64,000 nucleotides of DNA, from the NCBI GenBank assembly GCA_009844085.1, contig VYCF01000072.1, positions 232,021 to 296,020 of the forward strand, read 5' to 3'. Source of the DNA: Gammaproteobacteria bacterium (lineage in GTDB: Bacteria > Pseudomonadota > Gammaproteobacteria > Pseudomonadales > Pseudohongiellaceae). This document shows positions 43,729 through 52,456 of this stretch, in pieces. The notes beneath the pieces were generated by a model that saw only the letters and a program-made list of their open reading frames with translations, was not told where the DNA came from and made no database searches. Both the position numbers and the translations under genes were made by a program. Position 1 is the first letter of the stretch. The number at the start of each line of letters is the position of its first letter.

Positions 43729-44874
43729 ATGATCAGAGACCGGGAAACCCTGAATCAGTTACTTGCATTGATCGAGCGATTCGTCCGCGAACGGCTGGTC
43801 CCGGCGGAAAACCGCCTGGCGGACGAGGAAAGCGTGCCCGAGGAAATCGTGCGCGAAATGAAGGAACTCGGTCTCTTCGGGCTGACCATCCCCGAAGAAT
43901 ACGGCGGCCTCGGTCTGACCATGGAAGAAGAAATCCTCGTTTCGATCGAACTCGGCAAGACTTCGCCGGCTTTCCGCTCGCTGATCGGCACCAATAACGG
44001 CATCGGCTCGGCCGCGATCGTATTCAACGGCACCGAGGAACAGAAACGCACGTATCTGCCGAAGTACGCCAGCGGCGAATGGTTGAGCTGTTTCTGTCTC
44101 ACCGAGCCCGAGGCCGGCTCCGACGCGGCCTCGCTGCGAACCACGGCGGTACGCGACGGCGACCACTACGTACTCAACGGCGCCAAGCGCTTCATCACCA
44201 ACGCGCCGGTCGCACATACGTTTAATGTCATGGCGCGAACCGACCCGGCCAACAAGGGCGCCCGGGGCATCTCCTCGTTCATCGTCGAACGCGGCACGCC
44301 GGGAATCACGCTCGGGTCGGTCGACAGGAAAATGGGCCAGGCGGGCTCACTTACCTGTGACGTGATGTTCGACGACTGCCGGGTGCCGGCGGCAAACATC
44401 ATCGGCGAGGAAGGCGAGGGATTCGTCACCGCGATGAAGGTGCTCGACCGGGGCCGGCTGCACATCTCGGGTGTCGCCGTCGGACTGGCCGAGCGCCTGA
44501 TCGCCGACGCGCTGGATTACGCCATGCAGCGCAAGCAGTTCGGCAAGCCCATCGCCGAGCAGCAGCTCATACAGGCCATGCTTGCCGATTCCCGCACCGA
44601 GGCCTACGCCGCCCGCTGCATGGCGCTGGAAACCGCGCGCAAGCGCGACGCCGGCGAAAACGTCACGCTTGAATCAGCCGCCTGCAAACTGTTCTGCACC
44701 GAAATGGTGGGCCGTGTCGCCGACCGCGCCGTGCAGATTCACGGCGGCTCGGGCTACATGTCCGAGTTCGCGGTCGAACGCTTCTACCGCGACGTCAGAT
44801 TGTTGCGCCTCTACGAAGGCACCAGCCAGATCCTGCAACTCGTCGTCGCCAGGAACATGATCAGGAACGCCTGA
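43729..44874 (+). CDS. Acyl-CoA dehydrogenase (short/medium-chain type)
   Basis: A 381-residue dehydrogenase of the classical homotetrameric type: CFCLTEPEAGSDAASL, GAKRFITNAPVAHTFNVMAR, and the C-terminal RLYEGTSQILQLVVARNMI, whose Glu is the usual catalytic base. QIHGGSGYMSEF is complete. It lies divergently from the fadB-like operon and probably supplies the first oxidation step for it. Followed after 66 bases by a stress-protein gene with its own promoter candidate. Confidence 0.94.
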   Translation: MIRDRETLNQLLALIERFVRERLVPAENRLADEESVPEEIVREMKELGLFGLTIPEEYGGLGLTMEEEILVSIELGKTSPAFRSLIGTNNGIGSAAIVFNGTEEQKRTYLPKYASGEWLSCFCLTEPEAGSDAASLRTTAVRDGDHYVLNGAKRFITNAPVAHTFNVMARTDPANKGARGISSFIVERGTPGITLGSVDRKMGQAGSLTCDVMFDDCRVPAANIIGEEGEGFVTAMKVLDRGRLHISGVAVGLAERLIADALDYAMQRKQFGKPIAEQQLIQAMLADSRTEAYAARCMALETARKRDAGENVTLESAACKLFCTEMVGRVADRAVQIHGGSGYMSEFAVERFYRDVRLLRLYEGTSQILQLVVARNMIRNA

Positions 44875-44899
44875 CGCGCCCCTTCCCCTGTTCTACAAT
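44871..44899 (+). promoter_or_regulatory. Possible promoter of the universal stress protein gene
   Basis: -35 CTGACG (44871-44876), overlapping the preceding stop codon, 17-base spacer, -10 TACAAT (44894-44899). It lies about 40 bases before the ATG at 44941. Confidence 0.5.
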
Positions 44900-44940
44900 A
44901 ACCGGCAGATTACGGCCTGTCCCAAACGGAGACGAGTTCG

Positions 44941-45372
44941 ATGTACAACAAGATTCTGGTTGCCATAGACCTTTCCGACGATTCACACAAGGTGATTACA
45001 ACCGCGGTCCGGCTGGCCGAGGACCCGGCCAAACTGCATCTCGTGCATGTCGTCGAACCCGTTGCCGCGGCTTATAGCATGGATTTGTACGCCGTCAACA
45101 TCAACGAACTGCACGAGGAAGCCATCGCATTCGCCGCCGAGCGCCTCAAGGCCATCGCCCGGGAAGAAGGCCTGCAGGAAGACCAGATTCATACCCTGCC
45201 CGGCTCCCCCGCCGCGGAAGTGCCCAGCCTGGCAATCGAAATCGAAGCCGACGCCATCGTCATCGGCAGCCACGGCCACTCGGGCTGGAAGGCGCTGATC
45301 GGCTCCACGGCGATGAAATTGCTGCATCACGCCAGATGCGACGTGCTGACGGTCCATGTCTGCTGCGATTGA
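44941..45372 (+). CDS. Universal stress protein (UspA family)
   Basis: A 143-residue single-domain Usp protein. It opens YNKILVAIDLSDDSHKVITT and carries the nucleotide-binding motif in AIVIGSHGHSGWKALIGSTA, the G-2x-G-9x-G-S/T pattern of ATP-binding members. Cytoplasmic and stress-induced in relatives. GGAGACGAG lies upstream. Convergent with the esterase gene 3 bases away. Confidence 0.93.
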   Translation: MYNKILVAIDLSDDSHKVITTAVRLAEDPAKLHLVHVVEPVAAAYSMDLYAVNINELHEEAIAFAAERLKAIAREEGLQEDQIHTLPGSPAAEVPSLAIEIEADAIVIGSHGHSGWKALIGSTAMKLLHHARCDVLTVHVCCD

Positions 45373-45375
45373 AAA

Positions 45376-46206
45376 TCAGAGGTGCTTCTGGAACCACTCC
45401 AGGCGCAGGCGGTTGGCTCTGACCGCATTCTCCCCCCGAAATCCGTGCTGACCGCCGGCAATGGTGACGAACTCCGCTTCGACGCCCTGCTCCTGGAATT
45501 CCGCGTACAAGTCTTCCGACTCGCTGATCGGCACCAGATCGTCGGCGTCGCCGTGGATCAGCAAGGTGGGCGGATCGCCGGCGTCCGCGTGCAGAATCGG
45601 AGATATCGATTCGGACAGTTCGGGCGAAAAATCCAGCGCCGGGAAACGGTCGTTGGGACCGGTTATCGGACGCAGATCCACCGGCGGAAAATAGGCGACC
45701 ACCGCGGCAACGCCGTTGTCTCCCCGCATGACCGGATCGTTCGACTGGGCATCGCCTGAATCGGAGTCGAGACCGATCATCAGCGACAGATGGCCGCCGG
45801 CGCTGCCGCCGGTCACGCCGAGCCGGTTCGGATCGAATCCGTGATCTTCGGCATGAAGCTTTATGTGGCGAATTGCACGGCTGACGTCGGCATAGGCTTC
45901 CGGCACCTTGAAGCGCGGCGCGCTGCCGTGGTAGACCGGAATCATCGTGAAGCCCGCATCGAGCATGTCGCTGAAAAAGCCTTCGGCGAGCGTTTCCGGG
46001 GGCGACCAGCGCGAAAACCAGCCGCCGCTCATCATGAAGGCGACCGCGGCGCCGTTCGCGTTCTCGGGTCGGATCACGTCGTATACGAGCGCCATGCCGT
46101 CCTTGTGGCCATAGACCACATCACGCGTTATTTCGACATCGGCCAGAACGGTCTTTGTCAGTAACAGGCAGCCGATCAGAAGCACTGCCGGGACGATTCT
46201 TTGCAT
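45376..46206 (-). CDS. Exported alpha/beta hydrolase (esterase-like)
   Basis: A 276-residue protein with a signal peptide to about residue 22 (TKTVLADVEI). The nucleophile elbow is GVTGGSAGGHLSL with Ser135. Asp and His candidates lie in LIHGDADDLVPI and AGGQHGFRGE. The GGSAGG elbow fits the hormone-sensitive-lipase/carboxylesterase side of the family. The substrate is unknown. Confidence 0.87.
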   Translation of the reverse strand: MQRIVPAVLLIGCLLLTKTVLADVEITRDVVYGHKDGMALVYDVIRPENANGAAVAFMMSGGWFSRWSPPETLAEGFFSDMLDAGFTMIPVYHGSAPRFKVPEAYADVSRAIRHIKLHAEDHGFDPNRLGVTGGSAGGHLSLMIGLDSDSGDAQSNDPVMRGDNGVAAVVAYFPPVDLRPITGPNDRFPALDFSPELSESISPILHADAGDPPTLLIHGDADDLVPISESEDLYAEFQEQGVEAEFVTIAGGQHGFRGENAVRANRLRLEWFQKHL

Positions 46207-46234
46207 GATATTTCTCCGGTTGATCCTGCGCCTG

Positions 46235-47116
46235 CTAGTCGCGCAGCAGGTTGCCGGGTGAATATTGGTCGGTCAGCATGCGCCGGCTCATGTCCCAGTC
46301 GACCCGGGTCGACATGCGGGCTGGATATTCGAGCAGCGGAATGCCGTATTTTTCGACCTGGTCCGCCAGCCGCCGGGCCGCTCCGGTCAAATCCCCGCGG
46401 GGCGGCAAGGCGCCGATCCTCGTGATGATGATGCGATTGCCCGAGGTCGGCAGCCTGAAGTTGTAGAACTCGTTCCACACCCGCTGGTAAGTGACCGATT
46501 CGTGGTCGTAAAGGCGGCTGGTGGAAAAGGTATTGGCGACGAGAACGCCGTCGGGGTTCAGGATCTGCTTGACCTCTTCGAGAAACTCGCGGGTAAGCAG
46601 ATGTTCCGGAATATAGTCGCCCGTAAAGGCGTCGAGCACGATGTAGTCGTATTTCCTGCCTTCGAGGCCGGCGCGCTTGATGAACACGCGGGCGTCGTTG
46701 ACATAAACCCGCATGTTCGCGGTTTCCTCGAACAGGAAGAAGTCCTTCGCCACGCTGACCACCGCCGGGTCGATTTCGATCACGTCGATTTGCGCATCGG
46801 GGAAGAGATCGCTGAAAGTCATCGGAATCGAGCCGCCGCCGAGCCCGGCGACAAGGATCGATTCAGGCTCCGGGGCCAGCAACAGCCCCGCGAAACTCAT
46901 GCGCGTATAGCTGAAAACCAGGCGTTCGGGTTCGTCGAGATCGATGCAGGTCTGATTGCGGTCGCCGCGATGCACGTTGAAGATCAGGCAACGCCGCTGC
47001 CCGTTCTGCTCGACGGTTATATCACGATACAGCGAGCGTTCCTGGTGGATGACCTCGCCCGCCGCCGGCGCCGTCAGCGCCAGCAACAAGAGGCTGAGAA
47101 CAAATCTAGGTTTCAT
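46235..47116 (-). CDS. Spermidine synthase-like methyltransferase-fold domain protein
   Basis: A 293-residue protein with an N-terminal signal-like hydrophobic stretch, then a Rossmann domain: ILVAGLGGGSIPMTF, VIEIDPAVVSVAKDFF and YDYIVLDAFTGDYIPEHL. These match spermidine-synthase-like proteins that in many bacteria are fused to a multi-helix membrane domain. Here that membrane part is the separate upstream gene, overlapping by 11 bases. The predicted export of this Rossmann domain makes polyamine synthesis doubtful. Confidence 0.82.
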   Translation of the reverse strand: MKPRFVLSLLLLALTAPAAGEVIHQERSLYRDITVEQNGQRRCLIFNVHRGDRNQTCIDLDEPERLVFSYTRMSFAGLLLAPEPESILVAGLGGGSIPMTFSDLFPDAQIDVIEIDPAVVSVAKDFFLFEETANMRVYVNDARVFIKRAGLEGRKYDYIVLDAFTGDYIPEHLLTREFLEEVKQILNPDGVLVANTFSTSRLYDHESVTYQRVWNEFYNFRLPTSGNRIIITRIGALPPRGDLTGAARRLADQVEKYGIPLLEYPARMSTRVDWDMSRRMLTDQYSPGNLLRD

Positions 47117-47762
47117 GGCCGCGCACCCGCAGGCTGAGAGAACCGCGCATGTATCCGGCTACAAGGATTATAGCCGCCGCGATCAGCAAGGCGGTAACCG
47201 CGCCCCAGAGAATCCTGTTCACCTCGAACCAGAGCACGAAATAGAAGGAAGTCCCGAGCGTGCCCGCGGCGCTGCCGACGGTAGAGACGAAGAACAGCAG
47301 CCCGGCCATCTGCCCGCTATGCTCCTCTCTTTCCACCAGCAGCCGCACCGAATACGGCGAGATCATGCCGAGCAGCGTTGTCGGCACCGAAAACATGACG
47401 ATCGAAGCCAGCAGGGAACCGTAGCGCGCGTCTTCGACGGCCAGGAAGATCGGCCGCATGATGGCGTCCGCGAACAAGATGATCGGCAGCGAAAACAATG
47501 CGGCGCTCACATAGAAACTCGCGAACACCAGGGCGTTGGGATTGCGCATGGAAAGGCGCCCCCCAAGGAGGTAACCCAGCGCCAGGGCCAGCATGAACAC
47601 CGTGATGATGCTGCCCCAGACCGACACCGAGCCGCCGAAATAAGGCGCCATGATGCGCGCCCCGAGCATCTCCACGGTCATGATGCAAAAGCCGCTGACA
47701 AACGCCACCGAGGCCACGATTGGCCGAGGCAACGGAGACGATGCAGCGGCTTTCACATTCAA
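47106..47762 (-). CDS. Multi-pass membrane protein of the fused MFS/spermidine synthase family (separate half)
   Basis: A 218-residue protein with about six hydrophobic segments, including VAFVSGFCIMTVEMLGARIM, a motif typical of the membrane domain of fused transporter/spermidine-synthase proteins. It ends RGSLSLRVRGHET, in the overlap with the synthase-like gene. Together the two would make the usual fusion length. The function of the family is unsettled. Confidence 0.8.
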   Translation of the reverse strand: MNVKAAASSPLPRPIVASVAFVSGFCIMTVEMLGARIMAPYFGGSVSVWGSIITVFMLALALGYLLGGRLSMRNPNALVFASFYVSAALFSLPIILFADAIMRPIFLAVEDARYGSLLASIVMFSVPTTLLGMISPYSVRLLVEREEHSGQMAGLLFFVSTVGSAAGTLGTSFYFVLWFEVNRILWGAVTALLIAAAIILVAGYMRGSLSLRVRGHET

Positions 47763-47787
47763 CAGAGCCGGCCGAAAGTCAGGGACT

Positions 47788-49566
47788 TCAGAACGGCCAG
47801 GCCGGCATCGAGACGACTTCCTGCTCTATCGTCCCGAGATTTTCCACCACGACCTCAACGACGTCTCCCACTTCCATGTTGCGCCGCATTCCCGGAACCA
47901 CGGGCATTGCGCCGGTGTAGATCAGATCGCCGGGCTTGAGCGTCATGTAACGGGAGAGATAGCTCACGAGCCGGGCCGGGCGATTGATCATCGTCGACGT
48001 CCGGCCCTCGGAGAGTAGTTCGCCGTTGACCCGCACGCTGATTTCGAGGTCGCTGTAGTCGAGACCCCGCACGATCGTGTTGCCAAGCCCCGCCCAGGTA
48101 TCGGTCGCCTTGCCGACGAGCTTGAGCGGCCGAACGCCCCGGTCGGATGCGACCCAGGAAAGTTCGGTCCAGTCGTTGCCCGCGGCGACGCCGAAGATGT
48201 AATCGAGCGCTTCGCTCTCGGGAATGTGGCGTCCCTCACGGCCGATGACGAGTACGAGTTCGCCCTCGGGAATCATCATCTCAACCTCGGGCGGCCTCTG
48301 GACCTGACCGCCGTCGCCGCTGAGCCCGGTTGAGGCCTTGTTAAAGTAGCGCGGATGCGGAACTTGCCTGGGCATGCCGTCGACGGGATGATAATTGGCC
48401 GCTGCAGCCAGCACCTTGCGGGCCGGTTGCTCCGGGTCAACCGGCAAGCCCAACTCGACGTCCGCAGCATCGAAGCTGCGTCCGGTCGGTGCGGCGCCGC
48501 CCGCCACCGGATCGCCGTCGAGCTCACTGATCTGATCCCCGTCCAGCATGCCGAACGACCAGCCATCCTCGTGCTGGAAGCGCACATACGCACTTACGCC
48601 GTCCGGCTCGGGGAGCGCGGGGCCTGAGACCGTCTGCCGCGTTACGCGCACGAGCTGATTGCTCACGATGCCGATGCCTTCGATCTCGACATCGACGACA
48701 TCGTCTTGCCAGAGCTGGCGCCGCGTGCCGGGAAGCTGTGGAGGAGCGACCGTCCCGGTATGGATGATGTCGCCGCGCTTGAGCGTAATGTAATGGCTCA
48801 GCTTGCTGATGAGCGCGGCGGGATCGTTGCGGAAATCAGCGGTCGTACCCTGGGCGGCGACTACGCCGTCGAGCCTGACGGTCAGTTCGAGATCGCTCAG
48901 GTCGAGCCCTGTGACCACATGGTCGCCCAGCGTGGCGAAGGTGTCGCCGGCTTTACAGAAGACATGACTCGGCTCCTCGATGCCCCGGCCTTCCCCGCAC
49001 CAGTCGTTCTCGCTCCAGTCGTTGCTGACGGCCACTCCGAAGAGATGGTCCATAGCCTCGGACTCGGGGATGTTTCGGCCTTCGCGCCCGATGATGAGCG
49101 CGAGCTCGCCCTCGAAGTTGAAGTTCGTTGCGCCGAAGGGAACCTCGACCGGGTCGCCGTTCCTGGCGAGCGAGGTGGTCGCCTTGCCGAACCACGACGG
49201 ATGCTCAACCTCGATCGGGTTGCCGTTCGGGTTGTTCGAGTTCCCCGCGACTCCGAATACGCGCGGCACCCTGTCGGGGTTCATGGGAATCTCAAGCTCC
49301 ACGTCGCCCAGCGCGACCGTCCGGCCCGTCGGGCTTGCGCCGTCGTCGAAGACCGGATCGCCGTCGAGTACATTGATCGTCTGCCCGTCGAGGATGCCGC
49401 TATGGGTGCCCGAGTCGTCCGTGAAGCGGACGTAGCGGGTCACCCCCGGCTGGTCCGCCTCGCTCTGGGCGGCAACGGTATGAGTAACGCTTTGCCCGGC
49501 AAAAATCACCAGGGGGACCAGCAGGAATCTTCCAAGTCTTTGTTTGAATCGGATTGGTGCTTGCAT
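47788..49566 (-). CDS. Exported tandem fumarylacetoacetate hydrolase (FAH)-domain protein
   Basis: A 592-residue protein with two FAH modules in tandem. Module 1 is about 35-300, with GELALIIGREGRNIPESEAM, SNDWSENDWC and KRGDIIHTGT. Module 2 is about 315-592, with GELVLVIGREGRHIPESEAL, GNDWTELSW and KPGDLIYTGA. FAH enzymes cleave C-C bonds of diketo or oxo acids and are normally cytosolic. Here residues 1 to about 34 form a signal peptide ending VTHTVAAQ. The ATG at 49566 was chosen because it begins that signal; the frame is open to 49629. Acidic metal-binding residues are present in both modules, but activity is untested. Confidence 0.85.
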   Translation of the reverse strand: MQAPIRFKQRLGRFLLVPLVIFAGQSVTHTVAAQSEADQPGVTRYVRFTDDSGTHSGILDGQTINVLDGDPVFDDGASPTGRTVALGDVELEIPMNPDRVPRVFGVAGNSNNPNGNPIEVEHPSWFGKATTSLARNGDPVEVPFGATNFNFEGELALIIGREGRNIPESEAMDHLFGVAVSNDWSENDWCGEGRGIEEPSHVFCKAGDTFATLGDHVVTGLDLSDLELTVRLDGVVAAQGTTADFRNDPAALISKLSHYITLKRGDIIHTGTVAPPQLPGTRRQLWQDDVVDVEIEGIGIVSNQLVRVTRQTVSGPALPEPDGVSAYVRFQHEDGWSFGMLDGDQISELDGDPVAGGAAPTGRSFDAADVELGLPVDPEQPARKVLAAAANYHPVDGMPRQVPHPRYFNKASTGLSGDGGQVQRPPEVEMMIPEGELVLVIGREGRHIPESEALDYIFGVAAGNDWTELSWVASDRGVRPLKLVGKATDTWAGLGNTIVRGLDYSDLEISVRVNGELLSEGRTSTMINRPARLVSYLSRYMTLKPGDLIYTGAMPVVPGMRRNMEVGDVVEVVVENLGTIEQEVVSMPAWPF

Positions 49567-49693
49567 AATTTGTGTGTTCCTGTGAAATTCTTGGGTTACG
49601 GTCGGGTCCGGTGTGGCCCAGTGTGCCAAGGCACCGCCGTCCGGGACCGGCCGGATCAGCAGTGGGCAACGACATTAACACAAGGTGATTTTC

Positions 49694-50611
49694 ATGTTAA
49701 ATCGACGCGAGTTTCTCCTCACATCCCTGGCGGCGCCATTGGTCCTGTCGAGCAGTGGATCCCAGGCCCAGACGGCGCCTCCGGGAAAAATGCTGCTCGC
49801 AATGCATCAGAACACTTCCCGTGCCGCCGGTTTTCGCGGGTCACTGGAGGGCTGGTCCCGCGCGGGCATCGAATACGTTGAACTAAACGACGGATTGCTC
49901 GATGGATTTCTTGAGAACGATACTTTGAGCGGCGCCCGGACTTTACTCGACGATCTTGGCATGACTCCGGTTTGCGCCGCGACGGCATTACCTGATCTCT
50001 GGATTCCAGGTCCTGCAAGAGAGACGTCACTGGAGTCATGGAGAATGCGCTGCGATCAGTTCGCAAGCCTCGGCCTCGACAAGATCTATTCGCCGTCCAT
50101 TACCAATCGTCCGGTTACCGCCGAAGACTTCGCGGCAACGCCCGAGGCCATTCGCGAAGCCGCGGTGATCGCAAGCGAGTACGACCTCACTTGCATGATC
50201 GAGTTTCTTCGCACCTCGACGCATCTCGCCACACTGAGTTCCTCATTGAGAGTGACCCGCGCGGCGGATCATCCCAACATCAGGCCGATGATCGATTTTT
50301 TCCATTTCTGGTCCGGGCTTGGCAAGCTCGAAGATCTGGAATTGCTTGAGCCGGGCGAGCTGGCCCATTGCCACTTCCAGGATCTGCTCGATGCGCCGAG
50401 AGAATTGACCGACAACAGTTATCGGGTCATTCCGGGTGACGGCATAGCTCCGCTCAATGCCATCATTCGCAAACTCGCCGAAAAGGAATACAACGGGGCG
50501 CTTTCGGTGGAATTGTTTCGGCAGGAGATCGTAAACGGCGACCCTTTCGAAGTGGCCACGGAAATCAAGCGAAAAGCCGAAGCGGTAATGAGCGAGGCCC
50601 AGGTCTTGTGA
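49694..50611 (+). CDS. Tat-exported sugar phosphate isomerase/epimerase-like TIM-barrel protein
   Basis: A 305-residue AP-endonuclease-2-fold protein. A twin-arginine signal (MLNRREFLLTS) is followed by a hydrophobic stretch ending GSQAQTA. Metal-binding residues lie in CMIEFLRTSTH, RPMIDFFHFW, LAHCHFQDLLD and ALSVELFRQE, the usual Glu-Asp-His-Glu set. The ATG at 49694 has AAGGTG nearby; a GTG at 49685 is in frame. Proteins of this type act on keto-sugars or 3-keto-glycosides, which fits the 3-keto-glycoside genes at 56378-60939, though they are not adjacent. Confidence 0.85.
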   Translation: MLNRREFLLTSLAAPLVLSSSGSQAQTAPPGKMLLAMHQNTSRAAGFRGSLEGWSRAGIEYVELNDGLLDGFLENDTLSGARTLLDDLGMTPVCAATALPDLWIPGPARETSLESWRMRCDQFASLGLDKIYSPSITNRPVTAEDFAATPEAIREAAVIASEYDLTCMIEFLRTSTHLATLSSSLRVTRAADHPNIRPMIDFFHFWSGLGKLEDLELLEPGELAHCHFQDLLDAPRELTDNSYRVIPGDGIAPLNAIIRKLAEKEYNGALSVELFRQEIVNGDPFEVATEIKRKAEAVMSEAQVL

Positions 50612-50643
50612 ACTGCGTTTGACCAGCGGCCCGAACCGATAGT

Positions 50644-51723
50644 TCAGTTTTCGATCTTGCCGCTGATGATCATTTCGCACATTCGCTGCAGGACGAAGGC
50701 CTTTTGCAGAAAGCCGGCGAAGCGCTCGTCGCGTGTGTGGCCGTGATAGTAGCGGTAGTAAATCTGCTGGCCGACGACGAGTAGTCGAAACAGCGCGAAA
50801 CAGAAATAGAAGGGGAAATTGTCGACCGCGATTCCCGTGCGTTCCTGGAAGCGGCTGACGATTTCGGCCCGGCTCGGGGCGCCCGGCACGTCGGAAGGCA
50901 TCGTGCGCGCTTCGCGGTACCAGTCCGGGTCGCTGGTCTGCACCCAGTAGCCCAGGGTATAGGCCAGGTCCATCACCGGATCGCCCACGGTCGCCATCTC
51001 CCAGTCGAGGACGCCGATCACCTTGAGCGGGTCGTCGAGCGAAAAAATCACGTTGTCGAGCTTGTAGTCGTTGTGAATGACGCTGGCGCGGCCGCTGTCG
51101 GGCGGCAGGTGGTCGCCCAGCCACTTGATGACCGCGTCGCAATTGACGGTGTCCCCGGTGACGGCGTTTTCCCAGCGCTTGATCCAGCCTTCGACCTGGC
51201 GCCGCGCATATCCCGCGGGACGGCCGAAGTTTTCGAGGCCCGCCTCGGCCAGATCCACCGAATGCAGGTCGCCGAGCACGTCGAAGAAGTTGAACAGTTG
51301 CCGGCGCGTCCGATCCGGGCTCAGGTTCAATCCCGGCGGGTATTCGCGGCGGATCACCAGGCCGCGGATATAGTTCATCAGGTAGAAATCGCAGCCGATG
51401 ACGTCGTGGTCGTCACAGAAGTGCAGAGGAACCGGGCCGTAGGGAAACACGTCTTTCAGCGCCGAGAGAATGCGGAACTCCCGCGACATGTCGTGGGCCG
51501 ATTTCACCTTGCTGCCGAATGGCGGCCTGCGCAGCACCCATTGCTCGCCACCGCTTTCCAGCAGATAAGTGAGATTGGAATGGCCGCCCGGGAACTGTTT
51601 TACTTCAAGTTCGTCGGCGGCCACGCCGAGCACGGGGCGCAGATAATCCCGCAGCCGCTCCAGCGGCAGTTCTTCTCCGGACCTTATGCGGCCCGCCTTG
51701 TCTTCGAGATCGGCTCCGGTCAT
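50644..51723 (-). CDS. Phosphotransferase family protein (aminoglycoside-phosphotransferase/kinase fold)
   Basis: A 359-residue kinase-fold protein. ATP-binding residues lie in FPGGHSNLTYLLESG, the catalytic loop in VIHNDYKLDNVIF, and the metal Asp in VIGVLDWEMATVGDP. Genes of this group sit beside acyl-CoA dehydrogenases (ACAD10/11-like arrangement) and are thought to phosphorylate hydroxyacyl-CoAs before dehydration. An in-frame TTG at 51741 is an alternative start; neither has a clear ribosome site. It follows the histidine phosphatase gene in the same operon. Confidence 0.88.
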   Translation of the reverse strand: MTGADLEDKAGRIRSGEELPLERLRDYLRPVLGVAADELEVKQFPGGHSNLTYLLESGGEQWVLRRPPFGSKVKSAHDMSREFRILSALKDVFPYGPVPLHFCDDHDVIGCDFYLMNYIRGLVIRREYPPGLNLSPDRTRRQLFNFFDVLGDLHSVDLAEAGLENFGRPAGYARRQVEGWIKRWENAVTGDTVNCDAVIKWLGDHLPPDSGRASVIHNDYKLDNVIFSLDDPLKVIGVLDWEMATVGDPVMDLAYTLGYWVQTSDPDWYREARTMPSDVPGAPSRAEIVSRFQERTGIAVDNFPFYFCFALFRLLVVGQQIYYRYYHGHTRDERFAGFLQKAFVLQRMCEMIISGKIEN

Positions 51724-51745
51724 GGCGGTTTTCAGCGGCAAGGTC

Positions 51746-52456
51746 TTAACGATAGGTAATCATCGATTGCGTATCGGCCCGATCCAGATGCGGCAGGCTG
51801 TTAAACTGCATCAGCGAGATTCTGCCATTGCCGTACTTGATCCGGGTAATCGAACTGTTTTGCACCATCCAGTTGGTGGCGATGGCTTCGGTGTCCGGAT
51901 AACGCAATACCCGCTGCAAGGCCAGGGCGATGACGCCGCCGGATGTCGAAATCAGCACCCGGCTGCCGCGCACGTGACGCGACATGATGCGGTCGAGCGC
52001 CTGATGCACGCGCAACTGGAAATCGGGCCAGCGCTCGAAATTCGCATCGCCGTCCGCGGGCTTCAGATGGCCGGCGATCCATTTTGCCGCGGCCGCCTCG
52101 AACAGGCGCTGAAACATCGTGCGGTCGCGCACCGGCCATTCAGGCGCGGGGGCGAAACCTTCGTCCCTGGCGAAATCGCGCAGGTAGGAGCGGATCAGCG
52201 GGTCACCGTCGTATTCGTTCAGCGCGGCATCCTCATGCGGACTTTTCGGATCCTCCGGCACAAGATCGAGTAGTTCTTCAGCGGTTTCACGCTGCCGCCG
52301 CAGGCTGCCGCAATAGAGGCAATCGAAAGTCTCGCCAGTCTCGCGCCAATGCGCCGCCAGCTTGCGCACCTGCTCGCGCCCCAGCGAACTGAGTTTGTCG
52401 TAGGACGCCGCGCCGAAAGTCGCCTGACCGTGGCGAATCAGAATCAGTTCGCTCAT
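51746..52456 (-). CDS. Histidine phosphatase family protein
   Basis: A 236-residue phosphatase with the catalytic LILIRHGQATFG, in which the His of RHG is phosphorylated. A second conserved Arg lies in CGSLRRQRETAEE and a second His region follows LNEYDGDP. It overlaps the upstream acyl-CoA dehydrogenase by an ATGA. Its partner role with the downstream kinase-fold protein may be the removal of a phosphate group in acyl metabolism (inference). Confidence 0.9.
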   Translation of the reverse strand: MSELILIRHGQATFGAASYDKLSSLGREQVRKLAAHWRETGETFDCLYCGSLRRQRETAEELLDLVPEDPKSPHEDAALNEYDGDPLIRSYLRDFARDEGFAPAPEWPVRDRTMFQRLFEAAAAKWIAGHLKPADGDANFERWPDFQLRVHQALDRIMSRHVRGSRVLISTSGGVIALALQRVLRYPDTEAIATNWMVQNSSITRIKYGNGRISLMQFNSLPHLDRADTQSMITYR

